This document shows positions 11,530 through 23,113 of a stretch of 64,000 nt of DNA, piece by piece. Position numbers and translations under genes: made by a program. Positions within the stretch are counted from its first letter, which is position 1. Every line of letters begins with the position of its first letter. The stretch lies in the NCBI GenBank assembly GCA_001784555.1, contig MFRM01000003.1, positions 47,124-111,123 on the forward strand, read 5' to 3'. The notes beneath the pieces were generated by a model that was not told where the DNA came from, did not search any database, and saw nothing but the letters and a program-made list of their open reading frames with translations. Origin of the DNA: Candidatus Melainabacteria bacterium RIFCSPHIGHO2_02_FULL_34_12. GTDB lineage: Bacteria; Cyanobacteriota; Vampirovibrionia; 2-02-FULL-35-15.

Positions 11530-14163
11530 TTATTCTCTGCTTATGGGCTTTTTATCCACAGGTCCTATTTCATCAAGTCTTTTTGAAGATGTCACTCTGT
11601 TTCTTCCTTCACGCTTTGAAACGTACATAGCATCGTCAGCAGCTTTCATGACAATATCCTTATTTCGATCTTCATGAGGAGTACCACTGACTCCTATGCT
11701 GGCACTTAAAGGACCATAACCATTAAGAACAGTTCGATTTAAAGTATCCAGAATTCTTTTTGCAATTTTTTCAGCAGTATCCAAATTAGCTTCAGGCAGA
11801 AGCGCTGCAAATTCATCTCCTCCATATCTGGCAACAATATCCATTTGTCTTAAACACTGTTGTAATTTTCCTGCAACCAATGTAATAGCTTCATCACCTG
11901 CTTTATGTCCCAGCCTGTCATTCATTTGTTTTAAATAATCAAGATCAATCATAATTACCGATAAATCAGATCCGGTTCTTTTTGCACGTTCTGCTTCATG
12001 ATATAAAGCAGTTTGGAAATACGCATGGTTATAGAGTCCAGTCAAACTGTCTCTCTGGGCCTGATACTGGACCTTTGCAAAGAGGTCAGCGTTTAAAACT
12101 GCAATTGAAGCTTCAGATGCAATTCTTTTTGCAAATTCAATTTCATTTTGGGTAAATTTTCTATTTCTGTCACACTGATGTATGCAGAGCGATCCTATTA
12201 CCTGCCCTGCTGCTACAAGCGGCACAGCCAGAAAACTTTTAAGCTGAATTGTTTTAAGAATTGTCAGAAGAGGATCGCTGACTTTTTTAAATCTTTCCTG
12301 TACATCTGAAATATGGAGAGTAGAATTTGCTCTGTCCATTTCAGGTAAAGCACTTAGTGATTCAAGCCACTCTTGTTCAAAGTCAAGGATTAAGTCAGCA
12401 GCTTTATTTATATTTTGTCCTTTATTCAAATATTCCTGTTCAGTTGCCAACACAACCAGAGGATTAGAACTGGTTAATCTTCTTATAAAACATCTGCTGA
12501 CTCCTAAAATCTCACCTAAATCCTGTGCAGCTCTTGCCATTACAGTAGAAAGATTCAAACTATCTCTAATAGCAGTGCTTACCTGATGCAGTAAATTCAT
12601 TTGTCTTTCTGTTTGCTGAACATGCTCATGCAATTCAGCCTGTGATAAAGCCATTTCAACTTGATCACTTATGGCTTCTAGAAGTTGTATTTCGGAGGAA
12701 GTCCAGGTTCTTTTATTTTCAAAATTTGCAAGAATAAGAATTCCTTTTATTTTATTTCCTTTTTTTAGAAGGCAGGCTAAATAAGATTTACAATTAATTT
12801 CATCTATAAGCGGTTGATATTCACCAAAATCAACTGTTCTTAAATCAGATATTGCAATATGCTGTGTAATTAAGTCCGGCAAAAGAACGCTATTTTCATT
12901 ATGTAAAGGTAAAAGAGAAAGTTTTTTCTTACATCCTTCATTAATTGCCCAGATTGAACCTGATGTAAATCCTGAATCATCATTTTTTTTCAAGAATGCA
13001 CCACATGCACTAACTCCAAAAACCTGACCAACTTCACGCGCAGTTTTTTCAAGAACACCTTCAATTTCCAATGTGTCCCTAATCATGGTAGTAATTGAAT
13101 TAAGCAGAAACTCTCTCTGCGCTGTCGAAAGACTTTCTTCATAAAGAGTAGCCTGGTTTAAAATAACTGCTAAGTGCCCTGCAATATCCTGAGTAATTCT
13201 TAAATCCTCAATGCTTACCTCGCATGAAGGAACTGTGCTGACAAAAACCAGAGTTCCAAGAAGTTCATTTCTTATTATTACCGGGATAATGCAAAACACA
13301 GAAGGCTTTTTATCTCGTAAAAATACTCTACTGATTCTTTTAACGTGTTTATTTTTATAAGTTACATACTGATTTTTATACATAAGCTTTATAAGAGGAT
13401 TACCGCTCAGAACTTTGTGTGTAAAGCCAAGCAATGAATGTTCGCTCTTCCCAATAAGTTCCTGAGTTAATTCCAGTCGTTTATCTTTTCTTGTCCAACG
13501 AAGGAAATAAATATCTTCAACGTTAAGAAAATTATAAATTTCTTTTAAAACAATTTCGACTGCTTTTTCTGGTTTTAAAAGTCCGCGGAGTGACCCAGAC
13601 AATTTAGATAAAAGTTTCAGCCTGTGATCTTTTGCATTAACCTGAGCAGCAAGATCAGCTTCCTGAACGATTTTTGTAATGTAATTCAGAACAAAAAGAA
13701 AAATCTTTTTATCTTCAGTAGTATTTATTAGTTTTGGATTTGTAATTAAAACTATGCCGTATAACTGCTCTGTGGTTTGAGAATAAATCGGATAAACAAA
13801 TGTATTTAAATCACTTTGGGAGAGATTTTTTATGTTTAATTCTGACAATGGTACCAGAGCATTAAAAATTCTGGTTTGTTTTGCATCTATTTGTTCTGCT
13901 ATGGTCTCAAGCAACTGACCTAGAATTGTGTACTGTTTAGTGCCAGATTTTGAATTAACCATATTTATTTGTTCTTTTGCATAATTTGTGTAAACAGCAA
14001 TGGTTTCAATATCAAGCAATGACTGAACAAAATTAACCAAAGTACCTATTTGTTCTTTTGCAGAAAGTGAGCTGCATTGTAATTCAAGTATTTTATTTAA
14101 AAGAATTTCTTTTGAGTCTTTGTCAGAGCCGGTGGTTTTTATTTTTGGTTCTTCTTTTTCCAT
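11530..14163 (-). CDS. Multi-GAF-domain diguanylate cyclase (GGDEF)
   Basis: DSLTGLYNHAYFQTALYHE…ARYGGDEFAALLPE; repeated GAF-like segments. Confidence 0.92.
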   Translation of the reverse strand: MEKEEPKIKTTGSDKDSKEILLNKILELQCSSLSAKEQIGTLVNFVQSLLDIETIAVYTNYAKEQINMVNSKSGTKQYTILGQLLETIAEQIDAKQTRIFNALVPLSELNIKNLSQSDLNTFVYPIYSQTTEQLYGIVLITNPKLINTTEDKKIFLFVLNYITKIVQEADLAAQVNAKDHRLKLLSKLSGSLRGLLKPEKAVEIVLKEIYNFLNVEDIYFLRWTRKDKRLELTQELIGKSEHSLLGFTHKVLSGNPLIKLMYKNQYVTYKNKHVKRISRVFLRDKKPSVFCIIPVIIRNELLGTLVFVSTVPSCEVSIEDLRITQDIAGHLAVILNQATLYEESLSTAQREFLLNSITTMIRDTLEIEGVLEKTAREVGQVFGVSACGAFLKKNDDSGFTSGSIWAINEGCKKKLSLLPLHNENSVLLPDLITQHIAISDLRTVDFGEYQPLIDEINCKSYLACLLKKGNKIKGILILANFENKRTWTSSEIQLLEAISDQVEMALSQAELHEHVQQTERQMNLLHQVSTAIRDSLNLSTVMARAAQDLGEILGVSRCFIRRLTSSNPLVVLATEQEYLNKGQNINKAADLILDFEQEWLESLSALPEMDRANSTLHISDVQERFKKVSDPLLTILKTIQLKSFLAVPLVAAGQVIGSLCIHQCDRNRKFTQNEIEFAKRIASEASIAVLNADLFAKVQYQAQRDSLTGLYNHAYFQTALYHEAERAKRTGSDLSVIMIDLDYLKQMNDRLGHKAGDEAITLVAGKLQQCLRQMDIVARYGGDEFAALLPEANLDTAEKIAKRILDTLNRTVLNGYGPLSASIGVSGTPHEDRNKDIVMKAADDAMYVSKREGRNRVTSSKRLDEIGPVDKKPISRE

Positions 14164-14389
14164 TTTTAGTGTTTTCGTGGCCAGTTTTAACAGACGTTCT
14201 AAGTGATAGAATTAAATAGAATTTTTTAAATTACCTAGTTAATTTAGACTAAAAAATTAGTCTACCCGTAAGATCTAATTCCACATTAAAACCTCTGTTA
14301 ATCAAAACTTAGGATAATTACAATGATATACGGGTTTTAGTATAAAATTACTATCTTATAGATTAACAAAACTATAAAATCAGGAACTT

Positions 14390-15778
14390 ATGAAAGACAC
14401 TTTTAAAGAACTTATTGAAAAATACAAAAAAAATGTGGACTATCTCGAGATAAGACTTGAAAATAATGATTCGACTTTAATTCGTTTCCTCGGAAAAAAT
14501 CTGGACAGCTTAAGCCAGATCAAATCAAATGGCGGTTATGTCAGAAGTTGTCATAAAGGTTCATGGGGATTTTGTTCATTTAATAACATTGATAACTTAA
14601 AAGAATATTTTGATAAATCAACTGATCAAGCAATTTTTCTTTCAAAAAGCAAAAACTCAGATAATGAGAAAACCATACTTGCACCAGTAGAACCTGTAGT
14701 AAAAATATCAAATTTTAAACTCCACGGAAAAGATCCAAAAAAAATCCCACTTAATAAAAAAGTTGAATTGTTTAAACATTATAATTCCTTGATTTTGTCT
14801 TATTCAGATTTAATAACCACATCAAATGCAAGATATTCTGAAAAAACACAAAACATAATTTTTGCAAACTCCGAGGGAACATATCTGGAGCATGGATGGA
14901 CTGATCTTGAAGCCAGATTTTCCGCCACCACTAAAAAAAACGACACCGTCCAGGTAGCACAGGAATCCCTGGGTTCAAGGCTTGGTTTTGAAGAAATCGA
15001 AAATCTGGATGAAAGGATTATAAATACTGCGAAACGTGCAGTGGATCAATTAAGTTTAAAACCTCCTAAAGCAGGGACATATACAGTTATCATTGATCCG
15101 ATACTGACAGGACTGTTTGTACATGAAGCATTCGGACATCTTTCAGAGGGAGATTTTATTTTTGATAATCCAAAGATGCAGGAATTTATGGTTTTCGGGA
15201 AAAAGTTCGGTGAAAAGTTTTTAAATATTCTTGACGGCGGAAAGATTCCAGATCACAGAGGATCTTTTTTATTCGACGACGAAGGAACTCCTTCACAAGA
15301 CACTTATCTAATTAAAGAAGGAATACTGGTCGGAAGACTTCACAGTAGAGAAACTGCTGGGAAATTAAATGAAAAACCTACAGGAAATGCCAGGTGTCTG
15401 GATTACAGATATCCACCAATAGTCAGAATGACTAACACCTGGATAGAACCGCAGAAGAATTCTCTCGAAGATTTAATTTCTGATATAAAGCTGGGCATAT
15501 GGGCAGGTAATTGGCTTGGTGGACAGACAAACGGAGAAATGTTTACCTTTGCAAGCGGTGAAGCAAGAATGATTAGAAACGGAACATTGGCTGAACCGCT
15601 AAAAGATGTAAATCTTACAGGAAATGTTTTTCAGACTTTAAAAGATATAGAAGGAATCGGAAATGATATGTACTGGGATGAATCAGGCGGATGTGGAAAA
15701 GCAGGACAGAGCGGGCTTTCAGTAGGAGTAGGTGGACCATCAATAAGAATTAAAAATGTAGTGGTGCCGGGGGAGTGA
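14390..15778 (+). CDS. tldD: TldD/PmbA family metalloprotease, TldD-like
   Basis: LFVHEAFGHLSEGD (HExxxH) and GGCGKAGQSGLSVGVGGPSIRI. Confidence 0.9.
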   Translation: MKDTFKELIEKYKKNVDYLEIRLENNDSTLIRFLGKNLDSLSQIKSNGGYVRSCHKGSWGFCSFNNIDNLKEYFDKSTDQAIFLSKSKNSDNEKTILAPVEPVVKISNFKLHGKDPKKIPLNKKVELFKHYNSLILSYSDLITTSNARYSEKTQNIIFANSEGTYLEHGWTDLEARFSATTKKNDTVQVAQESLGSRLGFEEIENLDERIINTAKRAVDQLSLKPPKAGTYTVIIDPILTGLFVHEAFGHLSEGDFIFDNPKMQEFMVFGKKFGEKFLNILDGGKIPDHRGSFLFDDEGTPSQDTYLIKEGILVGRLHSRETAGKLNEKPTGNARCLDYRYPPIVRMTNTWIEPQKNSLEDLISDIKLGIWAGNWLGGQTNGEMFTFASGEARMIRNGTLAEPLKDVNLTGNVFQTLKDIEGIGNDMYWDESGGCGKAGQSGLSVGVGGPSIRIKNVVVPGE

Positions 15779-15816
15779 GAACGTACCGGCGATGGGGCGA
15801 AACGGCGAGAGAACAG
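15772..15816. repeat. Degenerate CGGCGA-type short-period repeat tract
   Basis: gtgagaacgtaccggcgatggggcgaaacggcgagagaac. Confidence 0.4.
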
Positions 15817-15823
15817 GAAAAAA

Positions 15824-15943
15824 TTAATGTTTTTTAGTCCCAGGTTCAGGTCTTGAAAATCTTTTATAAATCATAAAGAAGCCTATAAAAACATTTAAAA
15901 ATATAAAAAAACCTATAATTGGTAGTATCCATTCATTATTCAT
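15824..15943 (-). CDS. 39-aa single-TM mini-protein (MNNEWILPIIGFFIFLNVFIGFFMIYKRFSRPEPGTKKH)
   Basis: Hydrophobic helix plus basic tail; not in the supplied ORF track. Confidence 0.5.
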   Translation of the reverse strand: MNNEWILPIIGFFIFLNVFIGFFMIYKRFSRPEPGTKKH

Positions 15944-16018
15944 AATCTTTTCCTTTATTCTTTTTATTATATTCTTCTAATTTTTCTTCTCCTTTAAATA
16001 TAAAAATTATACCAAAAT

Positions 16019-16120
16019 GTCATTGCGAGGAGGAGTGTTAGCGACGACGAAGCAATCTCGATCGATTTACACAAAGCAGATCGGGATTGCCACGCCTCAT
16101 TTCATTCGGCTCGCAATGAC
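16019..16120. repeat. Long palindromic element (GTCATTGCGAGG…CTCGCAATGAC), intergenic
   Basis: Terminal inverted repeats and internal GAAGCAATCTCGATCGAT/GATCGGGATTGC foldback. Confidence 0.92.
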
Positions 16121-16242
16121 ACTTCGTGTCAAATAATCTGAAACAAATATCTAAACGTAGACATAAATTCAATCATAAAATATTTTATTTTCATAAATTA
16201 CCTTTCTTTTTATGTACCAGCAAAAACAGGTTGAGGAGCAGA

Positions 16243-17364
16243 TTATGGAGAACTATTTGTTCTTGGATTTAACATTTTATGAAGGGCTCTTATTCTTTCT
16301 TGTTGATCTAATTCACCAAATGATTCTATAGAACGACCTATTGCAGGCAGTGCCCATGCTATAGCAGTGCGTAAAAACCTAGGTAATGGTAATGTGCTAA
16401 TCATTGACATTGCCGGACCTAGTCCAAAATTATTAAACAAGAACGCACCTCTCGATAATCCATCCGCAAGTTCGTCAGGATTAGTGTCTTTTATCCTAAC
16501 CAATGCATTCTTCATAAAACCTAAAGCTCTATTTTTAATAAACCCTAATATAAATCCATCATTTTCATTATCAACTTTAACTTCACCGAGGTCTCTTCCA
16601 CCAATAAAATTAACTACGGCTTCTTTAAGTCCACTTTTATCAACAACCTTCTCAGTAACCCATTTAGTTAAATCTTTCGGCTCAGGAATACCTTTAATAC
16701 CAAAAGCTTTTGCAATCTTTAATCCATTATTTAAAAAACTATTTGGAAGACTAACCCTTCCTGTAAATAATTCAACCAGAGTTTTAACCACTTCACCTGC
16801 TTGTTCATCAATACTTCCTGTAGCCTTCGATCCACTATTTGTATTAGTTGTATTAGTTGTATTTTTTGCATGGTCAGCTGTTTCTTCAGGACCTTTGCTT
16901 CTGCTCTCATTATTTGTTTCAGCACTTTCTCCATCAACTCTGTTAGTTCCAGCATTTGATTCTGTCTTTGTTCCTTCAAAAACTTCTGGAAAAGCTTCAA
17001 TATCAGTCGATCCTCCAGTTTGTGAAATTATACTTTCAAATGCACCAAGTATTCCTCTTCTATCTTCATCTGCAATATTCGGATTATCTGATTCTAATAT
17101 TTCAACAACCTGATCAAATAATTGTTTTTGCTCCACGCTTAAATACTGACCAGCTGAATCCATAAAACTTCTAAGATCAGGAATAAGCCCTTTTGCAAAA
17201 TTTACTGAGTTTGCAAAGCCGCCATCTGCTACAGATTTGGCAAAGTCAGTTATAGGAATAAACTGTTCAGCCAGATCAGCTTTTTCAAATACCTGAGCTA
17301 ATTTTTTAGCTGCTTCAAGAGCTGTTGGTAAAACTTTTGCAACTGCCTGGGCCACTACTGTCAT
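16243..17364 (-). CDS. Hypothetical protein with Asn/Thr-rich linker
   Basis: 373-aa ORF; NTTNTTNTNSGSKATGS linker between helical segments. Confidence 0.7.
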   Translation of the reverse strand: MTVVAQAVAKVLPTALEAAKKLAQVFEKADLAEQFIPITDFAKSVADGGFANSVNFAKGLIPDLRSFMDSAGQYLSVEQKQLFDQVVEILESDNPNIADEDRRGILGAFESIISQTGGSTDIEAFPEVFEGTKTESNAGTNRVDGESAETNNESRSKGPEETADHAKNTTNTTNTNSGSKATGSIDEQAGEVVKTLVELFTGRVSLPNSFLNNGLKIAKAFGIKGIPEPKDLTKWVTEKVVDKSGLKEAVVNFIGGRDLGEVKVDNENDGFILGFIKNRALGFMKNALVRIKDTNPDELADGLSRGAFLFNNFGLGPAMSMISTLPLPRFLRTAIAWALPAIGRSIESFGELDQQERIRALHKMLNPRTNSSP

Positions 17365-17544
17365 TTATTTCTCACCTATATGCATTTCTTAAATATTTCT
17401 ATATAAAAGAAGCTATTTAAATAGCCTCTAAATCTACAAAGTCACGTTAAGAAAAAATTTGATGAAGGCTTGGTTAAGAATCCCGATAAAAGGACAAAAT
17501 TTACGTGATTTGTGAAAGAAAAGGCGATTTGGTATCATTTGTAG

Positions 17545-18915
<1,371 letters not shown>

Positions 18916-18922
18916 ATTAAGT

Positions 18923-20239
18923 ATGGACGACCCGGCGTATCGGCGTATCGGCGTATCGGCGAAAAAGAAATTTGCTGATTCGACTATCCAATATAAATCC
19001 CCTGATCACGCAGCTGTTCGAACACAGGAATATTTATATAATCAATTATTTCCGTATATTGGGAATAAACGAAAATTATTGCCATTAATTTTTGAAGCAA
19101 TATTAAAAACAGAAATAACAAAAGGACTTTTTGTAGATTTTTTTTCCGGAAGCGGTGTAGTCTCACGACTTACAAAAAAAATCGGCTTTCAGGTTATTGC
19201 AAATGACTGGGAGCCGTATTCTTATTTTTATAATCATGCATATATAGAACAAAACGAATATCCTGCCTTTGAAAAACTTGGCGGAATAAAAAAAGTTTAT
19301 GAATATTTAAATAACCTTGAAGGTATTCACGGATATATAAGTAAGTTTTATTGTCCGTGGAATGATAAAAAACCAGACATAAAAAGAGAAAGAATGTTTT
19401 TTACTCATAAGAACGGAATGAAAATTGATGTGATTAGGGAAAAAATAGAAGAATGGGAAAGCAAAGGAAAAATAAACTTAAAAGAAAAATCCATACTTCT
19501 TTCTTCACTTATTTATAGTGCCAGCTATGTAAGCAATACCAGTGGTGTCTTTAAAGGTTTTCATAACGGCTGGGGTGGAAAAACAGGGACAGCTTTGTAT
19601 AGAATATTAAGCGATATTAAATTGGTTCCTCCAATTCTTTTTAATAATAACCAAAAGAACAAGGTTTATCAAAGTGATTCACAGAACCTTGCAGAATCGT
19701 TTTGTAGAGACGAGGTTACCTCGCCTCTACAAAAAAACAAAATAAATATTGCATATCTTGATCCGCCTTATAATCAGCATCCTTACGGAAGTAATTACCA
19801 TGTACTAAATACAATTGCTCTATGGGACAAGCCGAAAATAAACAAATCGATTTTAGTAAATGGTAAAAAAACAAATAAAAGTGCCATAAGAACTGACTGG
19901 AGAACTGAAAGAAGATCAGCATATAACTACAAAAACGAAGCTACAAATGCACTTGAAAAACTGATTACAACAATAGATTCTGATCATATTTTAATGAGTT
20001 ATAGTACAGACGGAATTATTGATCTTAAAGATGTATTAAATATTTTTGCAAGTAATGGAAAACTTTCCATGGTTACAAAAAACTATAAACGTTACAGGGT
20101 AAGCACACCACGTATGTCTGAAAAACCTTATAACGTAGAGGTCGTTTTTATTCTGGATAAAAATAAAACAAGTTCAAGAGGTATTATAAAAAAACTTTTA
20201 GGTGAAATTAAAGAACAGGATAAGTGGCTTAGTATGTAG
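18923..20239 (+). CDS. D12-class N6-adenine DNA methyltransferase
   Basis: LFPYIGNKRKLLPLI, FVDFFSGSGVV, AYLDPPYNQHPYG. Confidence 0.88.
   Translation: MDDPAYRRIGVSAKKKFADSTIQYKSPDHAAVRTQEYLYNQLFPYIGNKRKLLPLIFEAILKTEITKGLFVDFFSGSGVVSRLTKKIGFQVIANDWEPYSYFYNHAYIEQNEYPAFEKLGGIKKVYEYLNNLEGIHGYISKFYCPWNDKKPDIKRERMFFTHKNGMKIDVIREKIEEWESKGKINLKEKSILLSSLIYSASYVSNTSGVFKGFHNGWGGKTGTALYRILSDIKLVPPILFNNNQKNKVYQSDSQNLAESFCRDEVTSPLQKNKINIAYLDPPYNQHPYGSNYHVLNTIALWDKPKINKSILVNGKKTNKSAIRTDWRTERRSAYNYKNEATNALEKLITTIDSDHILMSYSTDGIIDLKDVLNIFASNGKLSMVTKNYKRYRVSTPRMSEKPYNVEVVFILDKNKTSSRGIIKKLLGEIKEQDKWLSM
18927..18955. repeat. Tandem octamer CGGCGTAT x3
   Basis: gacccggcgtatcggcgtatcggcgtatcggcg. Confidence 0.85.
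19703..19731. repeat. Short palindrome in the methyltransferase gene, in frame (CRDEVTSPLQ)
   Basis: tgtagagacgaggttacctcgcctctaca. Confidence 0.95.
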
Positions 20240-20314
20240 TTTTCGTTATGTTCTTGATACCCTAGGTTACATTCGATTTGACAAGACTTTCTCTTATGTT
20301 TGAATATCTGACAT

Positions 20315-20818
20315 ATGTCAAAGCTAATCTTAATATCAGAAGGAATAGAAAACAAAATATATTTTATAAGGGGGGTGAAAGTCTTGCTGGATGAAGATTT
20401 GGCAAAGATGTATCAAGTCTCAACAAAAAGACTAAATGAACAAGTAAAAAGGAATAAAAAGAGATTTCCTAAAGATTTTATGTTTCAACTCACGTTTGAA
20501 GAAATTGAAAACTTGAGGTCGCAAATTGCGACCTCAAAAGGTGGTAGAAGATATTTGCCTTATGCTTTTACCGAACAAGGTGTAGCAATGCTTTCAGGAG
20601 TGTTAAATAGTAAAAGAGCTGTTCTAGTAAATATAGAAATCATGAGAGCTTTTGTAAGATTAAGAAAAGTGATTTCTCAGAATAAAGAATTAGCAAAGAA
20701 AATTGAAGAGCTTGAAGGTAAGTATGAAAAACATGACATGGATATACAAGGCATTTTCAATGCAATACATAAAATACTAACTATAGAGGAAAGACCAAAG
20801 AGAAAAGTAGGTTTTTAA
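20315..20818 (+). CDS. ORF6N-domain protein (phage antirepressor-like)
   Basis: IRGVKVLLDEDLAKMYQVSTKRLNEQVKRNKKRFPKDFMFQLT. Confidence 0.88.
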   Translation: MSKLILISEGIENKIYFIRGVKVLLDEDLAKMYQVSTKRLNEQVKRNKKRFPKDFMFQLTFEEIENLRSQIATSKGGRRYLPYAFTEQGVAMLSGVLNSKRAVLVNIEIMRAFVRLRKVISQNKELAKKIEELEGKYEKHDMDIQGIFNAIHKILTIEERPKRKVGF

Positions 20819-20839
20819 AAAGCAGGATAAGTGGCTTAC

Positions 20840-21271
20840 TTAAAACGGCGTCTCAGAAACTGTTTGTGTCTGAGGAACAGCACTTGAATTATTGTCTCGT
20901 TTGCTTCCGAGAAGTCTGATGTTATCAGCTACAACTACAGGTCTCACCATTTGTTCGCCTGTTTCTTTATGTGCCCAGCTGTCCCATCTGATTTTTCCTT
21001 CTATACCAACAAGTGAGCCTTTTTTTACGTACTCACCTGCAATTTCTGCTGACTTTCCCCATATCTCAATATCAAACCAGTCTGTCTGTGAGTCTTTCAC
21101 AGGACGGTTTACTGCCATGGTAAAAGTAGTAACTACTTTACCGGATTCAAAATATCTCATTTCTGGATCTTTCCCTGCACGTCCGACTAAAACTATATGA
21201 TTTATATCAACCTGTGGTCTTGCATTGTTAGTTTGCATATTCATCCCCTTTGTTGGGGCATGCCATGGCAT
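20840..21271 (-). CDS. ssb: Single-stranded DNA-binding protein (start probably at an internal Met, NMQTNNARPQVD…)
   Basis: NHIVLVGRAGKDPEMRYFESGKVVTTFTMAVNRP. Confidence 0.92.
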   Translation of the reverse strand: MPWHAPTKGMNMQTNNARPQVDINHIVLVGRAGKDPEMRYFESGKVVTTFTMAVNRPVKDSQTDWFDIEIWGKSAEIAGEYVKKGSLVGIEGKIRWDSWAHKETGEQMVRPVVVADNIRLLGSKRDNNSSAVPQTQTVSETPF

Positions 21272-21277
21272 GCCCTT
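21255..21277. repeat. Short palindrome at the 5' end of ssb
   Basis: ggggcatgccatggcatgcccttа core gggcatgccatggcatgccc. Confidence 0.9.
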
Positions 21278-21285
21278 ATACTTTT

Positions 21286-23109
21286 TTATTCTACCACTTT
21301 ACCTTTTAAATATGCCCAGCCAGCAAGGGAAAAAGAAGCAAATACTGAAAAAATTAAAATGGTAAAACCTGTAAGGCTTATAATCGGGTCTGTCTTTTCT
21401 ACCATTATTCTTCCTATAAAAACTAGACAAAAAACAAAAATAATTCCGTAAGATAATTTTGACTTCAGATAAAATTTCGTGGCCTCTGCTTTAAGAAACT
21501 TTTTTTCGCGAATTTCTTTTTTTATTTCTGTGTTATTTATGTTTTCTTTATTTGTTCCTGTTTCATTCAAGTGTTTTCCGTTCTTTTTTTCAATCTCATT
21601 TACATATCTGGGAAGCGATCTAATTACGGCAGAATATGCTTTTATTTTTCCAACAAACTTATTTTCCTCAGGAAAAAGATACTTCAAATAAAACCATTTT
21701 GACTTAGGAAGCTTGTCTTTAAGCCAGTTCTGCAGATATGGTTTAGTAACTGAAATTAGACTAAAATCAGGATCCAGTGTTCTGCAAACTCCTTCCAGAG
21801 TACCTGTCATTCGTAATGTATAAGTAAATTTACTGGGTAATTTCATGGGCTTTTCGTCAATAAGAATTTTTAAATCATCCTCAATATCGCTTACATTTAG
21901 AGAATTTAACTTTGTACCTTCATAATATTTATAAGCTGCTTTTTCAATAACTCTTTTTAAAGGCTGAAGATCAGAGCCTGATTTTAAAAGATCAAGTTCT
22001 TTTAAAGTATCTAACAAAGCATCAGTATCATTCCTTACTATATTTATAAGAACATTTGCCAGTTCTTCCCTTACATTTTCACTAATCCTTCCAACCATTC
22101 CAAAGTCATAAAAAACAATAGTCCCATCATCCTTTACAACAATATTGCCAGGATGCGGATCAGCATGATAAAAACCATCTTTAAAAAACTGCTTAAAGTA
22201 AGCATTTACTAGAATCTTCGCTAGTTCTTTTGGATTATGATTTTTATTTTTAAGTGAAGCAATATCAGTGATTTTTATACCTGGTACATATTCAATCGTT
22301 AAAACTTTTTTAGTAGTATGATGCCAAAAAACTCTCGGTATATAAATTCTTTCTTCATGTTTTAAATTTCTTCTAAAGTGATCTGCATTTTTCCCTTCCT
22401 GGATAAAATCTATTTCTTCAAAAAGCGTTCTCCCAATCTCATCTATAATCTGAACCCATTCTCTGCCTTTCCCGATTTTTGTATATCTTTCAAGAAAAGT
22501 AGCAAGGCACCGTATAATAGCCAGATCACGGTAAAACAAAATATTTAAATCGGGTCTTTGTACTTTTACAACAATCTTTGCCCCGTTAATTAATTCTCCT
22601 TTATATACCTGACCAATACTTGCAGAAGCAATTGGCTCTTCATCAAAGGATTTAAAAATCATATTAAGTGGTTTTCTGAGTTCTTTTTCTAGAAATGGCT
22701 TTATCTCAGAAAATGGAATTGGCGGCAATGAATCCTGCAGTTCAGAAAGTACACCTATAAACTCTTCAGGAATAATATCCGGTCGGCTCGATAAAAATTG
22801 TCCGATTTTAATAAATGTAGGACCCAGCTCAAGAAAAGCTTCTTTTAAATGGACAGGACTTCCGGGATCTTTTTTTAATATTTTCCTAAAAAGTCTAAAA
22901 AATACTTTTGTTATTTTTCTAAATCTGGGATCTCTTAAACAATAATAACTAAGCAAAAATGACTCATGGGTAAATGTAAAAATATTTCCATTAAAAACAA
23001 TGTTTCTTTCCGGAAGTTTGTATCTTTCCTGTACCAATTTTTTGTCATACCAGAGGCGACTTTTAAAGCCATTGTTTATTGATACTTTTTTTTCAAGTAC
23101 ACTTGTCAA
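21286..23109 (-). CDS. AarF/UbiB/ABC1-family atypical kinase
   Basis: ELGPTFIKIGQFLSSRPDIIP, ASIGQVYKGEL, FYHADPHPGNIVV. Confidence 0.93.
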   Translation of the reverse strand: MTSVLEKKVSINNGFKSRLWYDKKLVQERYKLPERNIVFNGNIFTFTHESFLLSYYCLRDPRFRKITKVFFRLFRKILKKDPGSPVHLKEAFLELGPTFIKIGQFLSSRPDIIPEEFIGVLSELQDSLPPIPFSEIKPFLEKELRKPLNMIFKSFDEEPIASASIGQVYKGELINGAKIVVKVQRPDLNILFYRDLAIIRCLATFLERYTKIGKGREWVQIIDEIGRTLFEEIDFIQEGKNADHFRRNLKHEERIYIPRVFWHHTTKKVLTIEYVPGIKITDIASLKNKNHNPKELAKILVNAYFKQFFKDGFYHADPHPGNIVVKDDGTIVFYDFGMVGRISENVREELANVLINIVRNDTDALLDTLKELDLLKSGSDLQPLKRVIEKAAYKYYEGTKLNSLNVSDIEDDLKILIDEKPMKLPSKFTYTLRMTGTLEGVCRTLDPDFSLISVTKPYLQNWLKDKLPKSKWFYLKYLFPEENKFVGKIKAYSAVIRSLPRYVNEIEKKNGKHLNETGTNKENINNTEIKKEIREKKFLKAEATKFYLKSKLSYGIIFVFCLVFIGRIMVEKTDPIISLTGFTILIFSVFASFSLAGWAYLKGKVVE

Positions 23110-23113
23110 TTTC

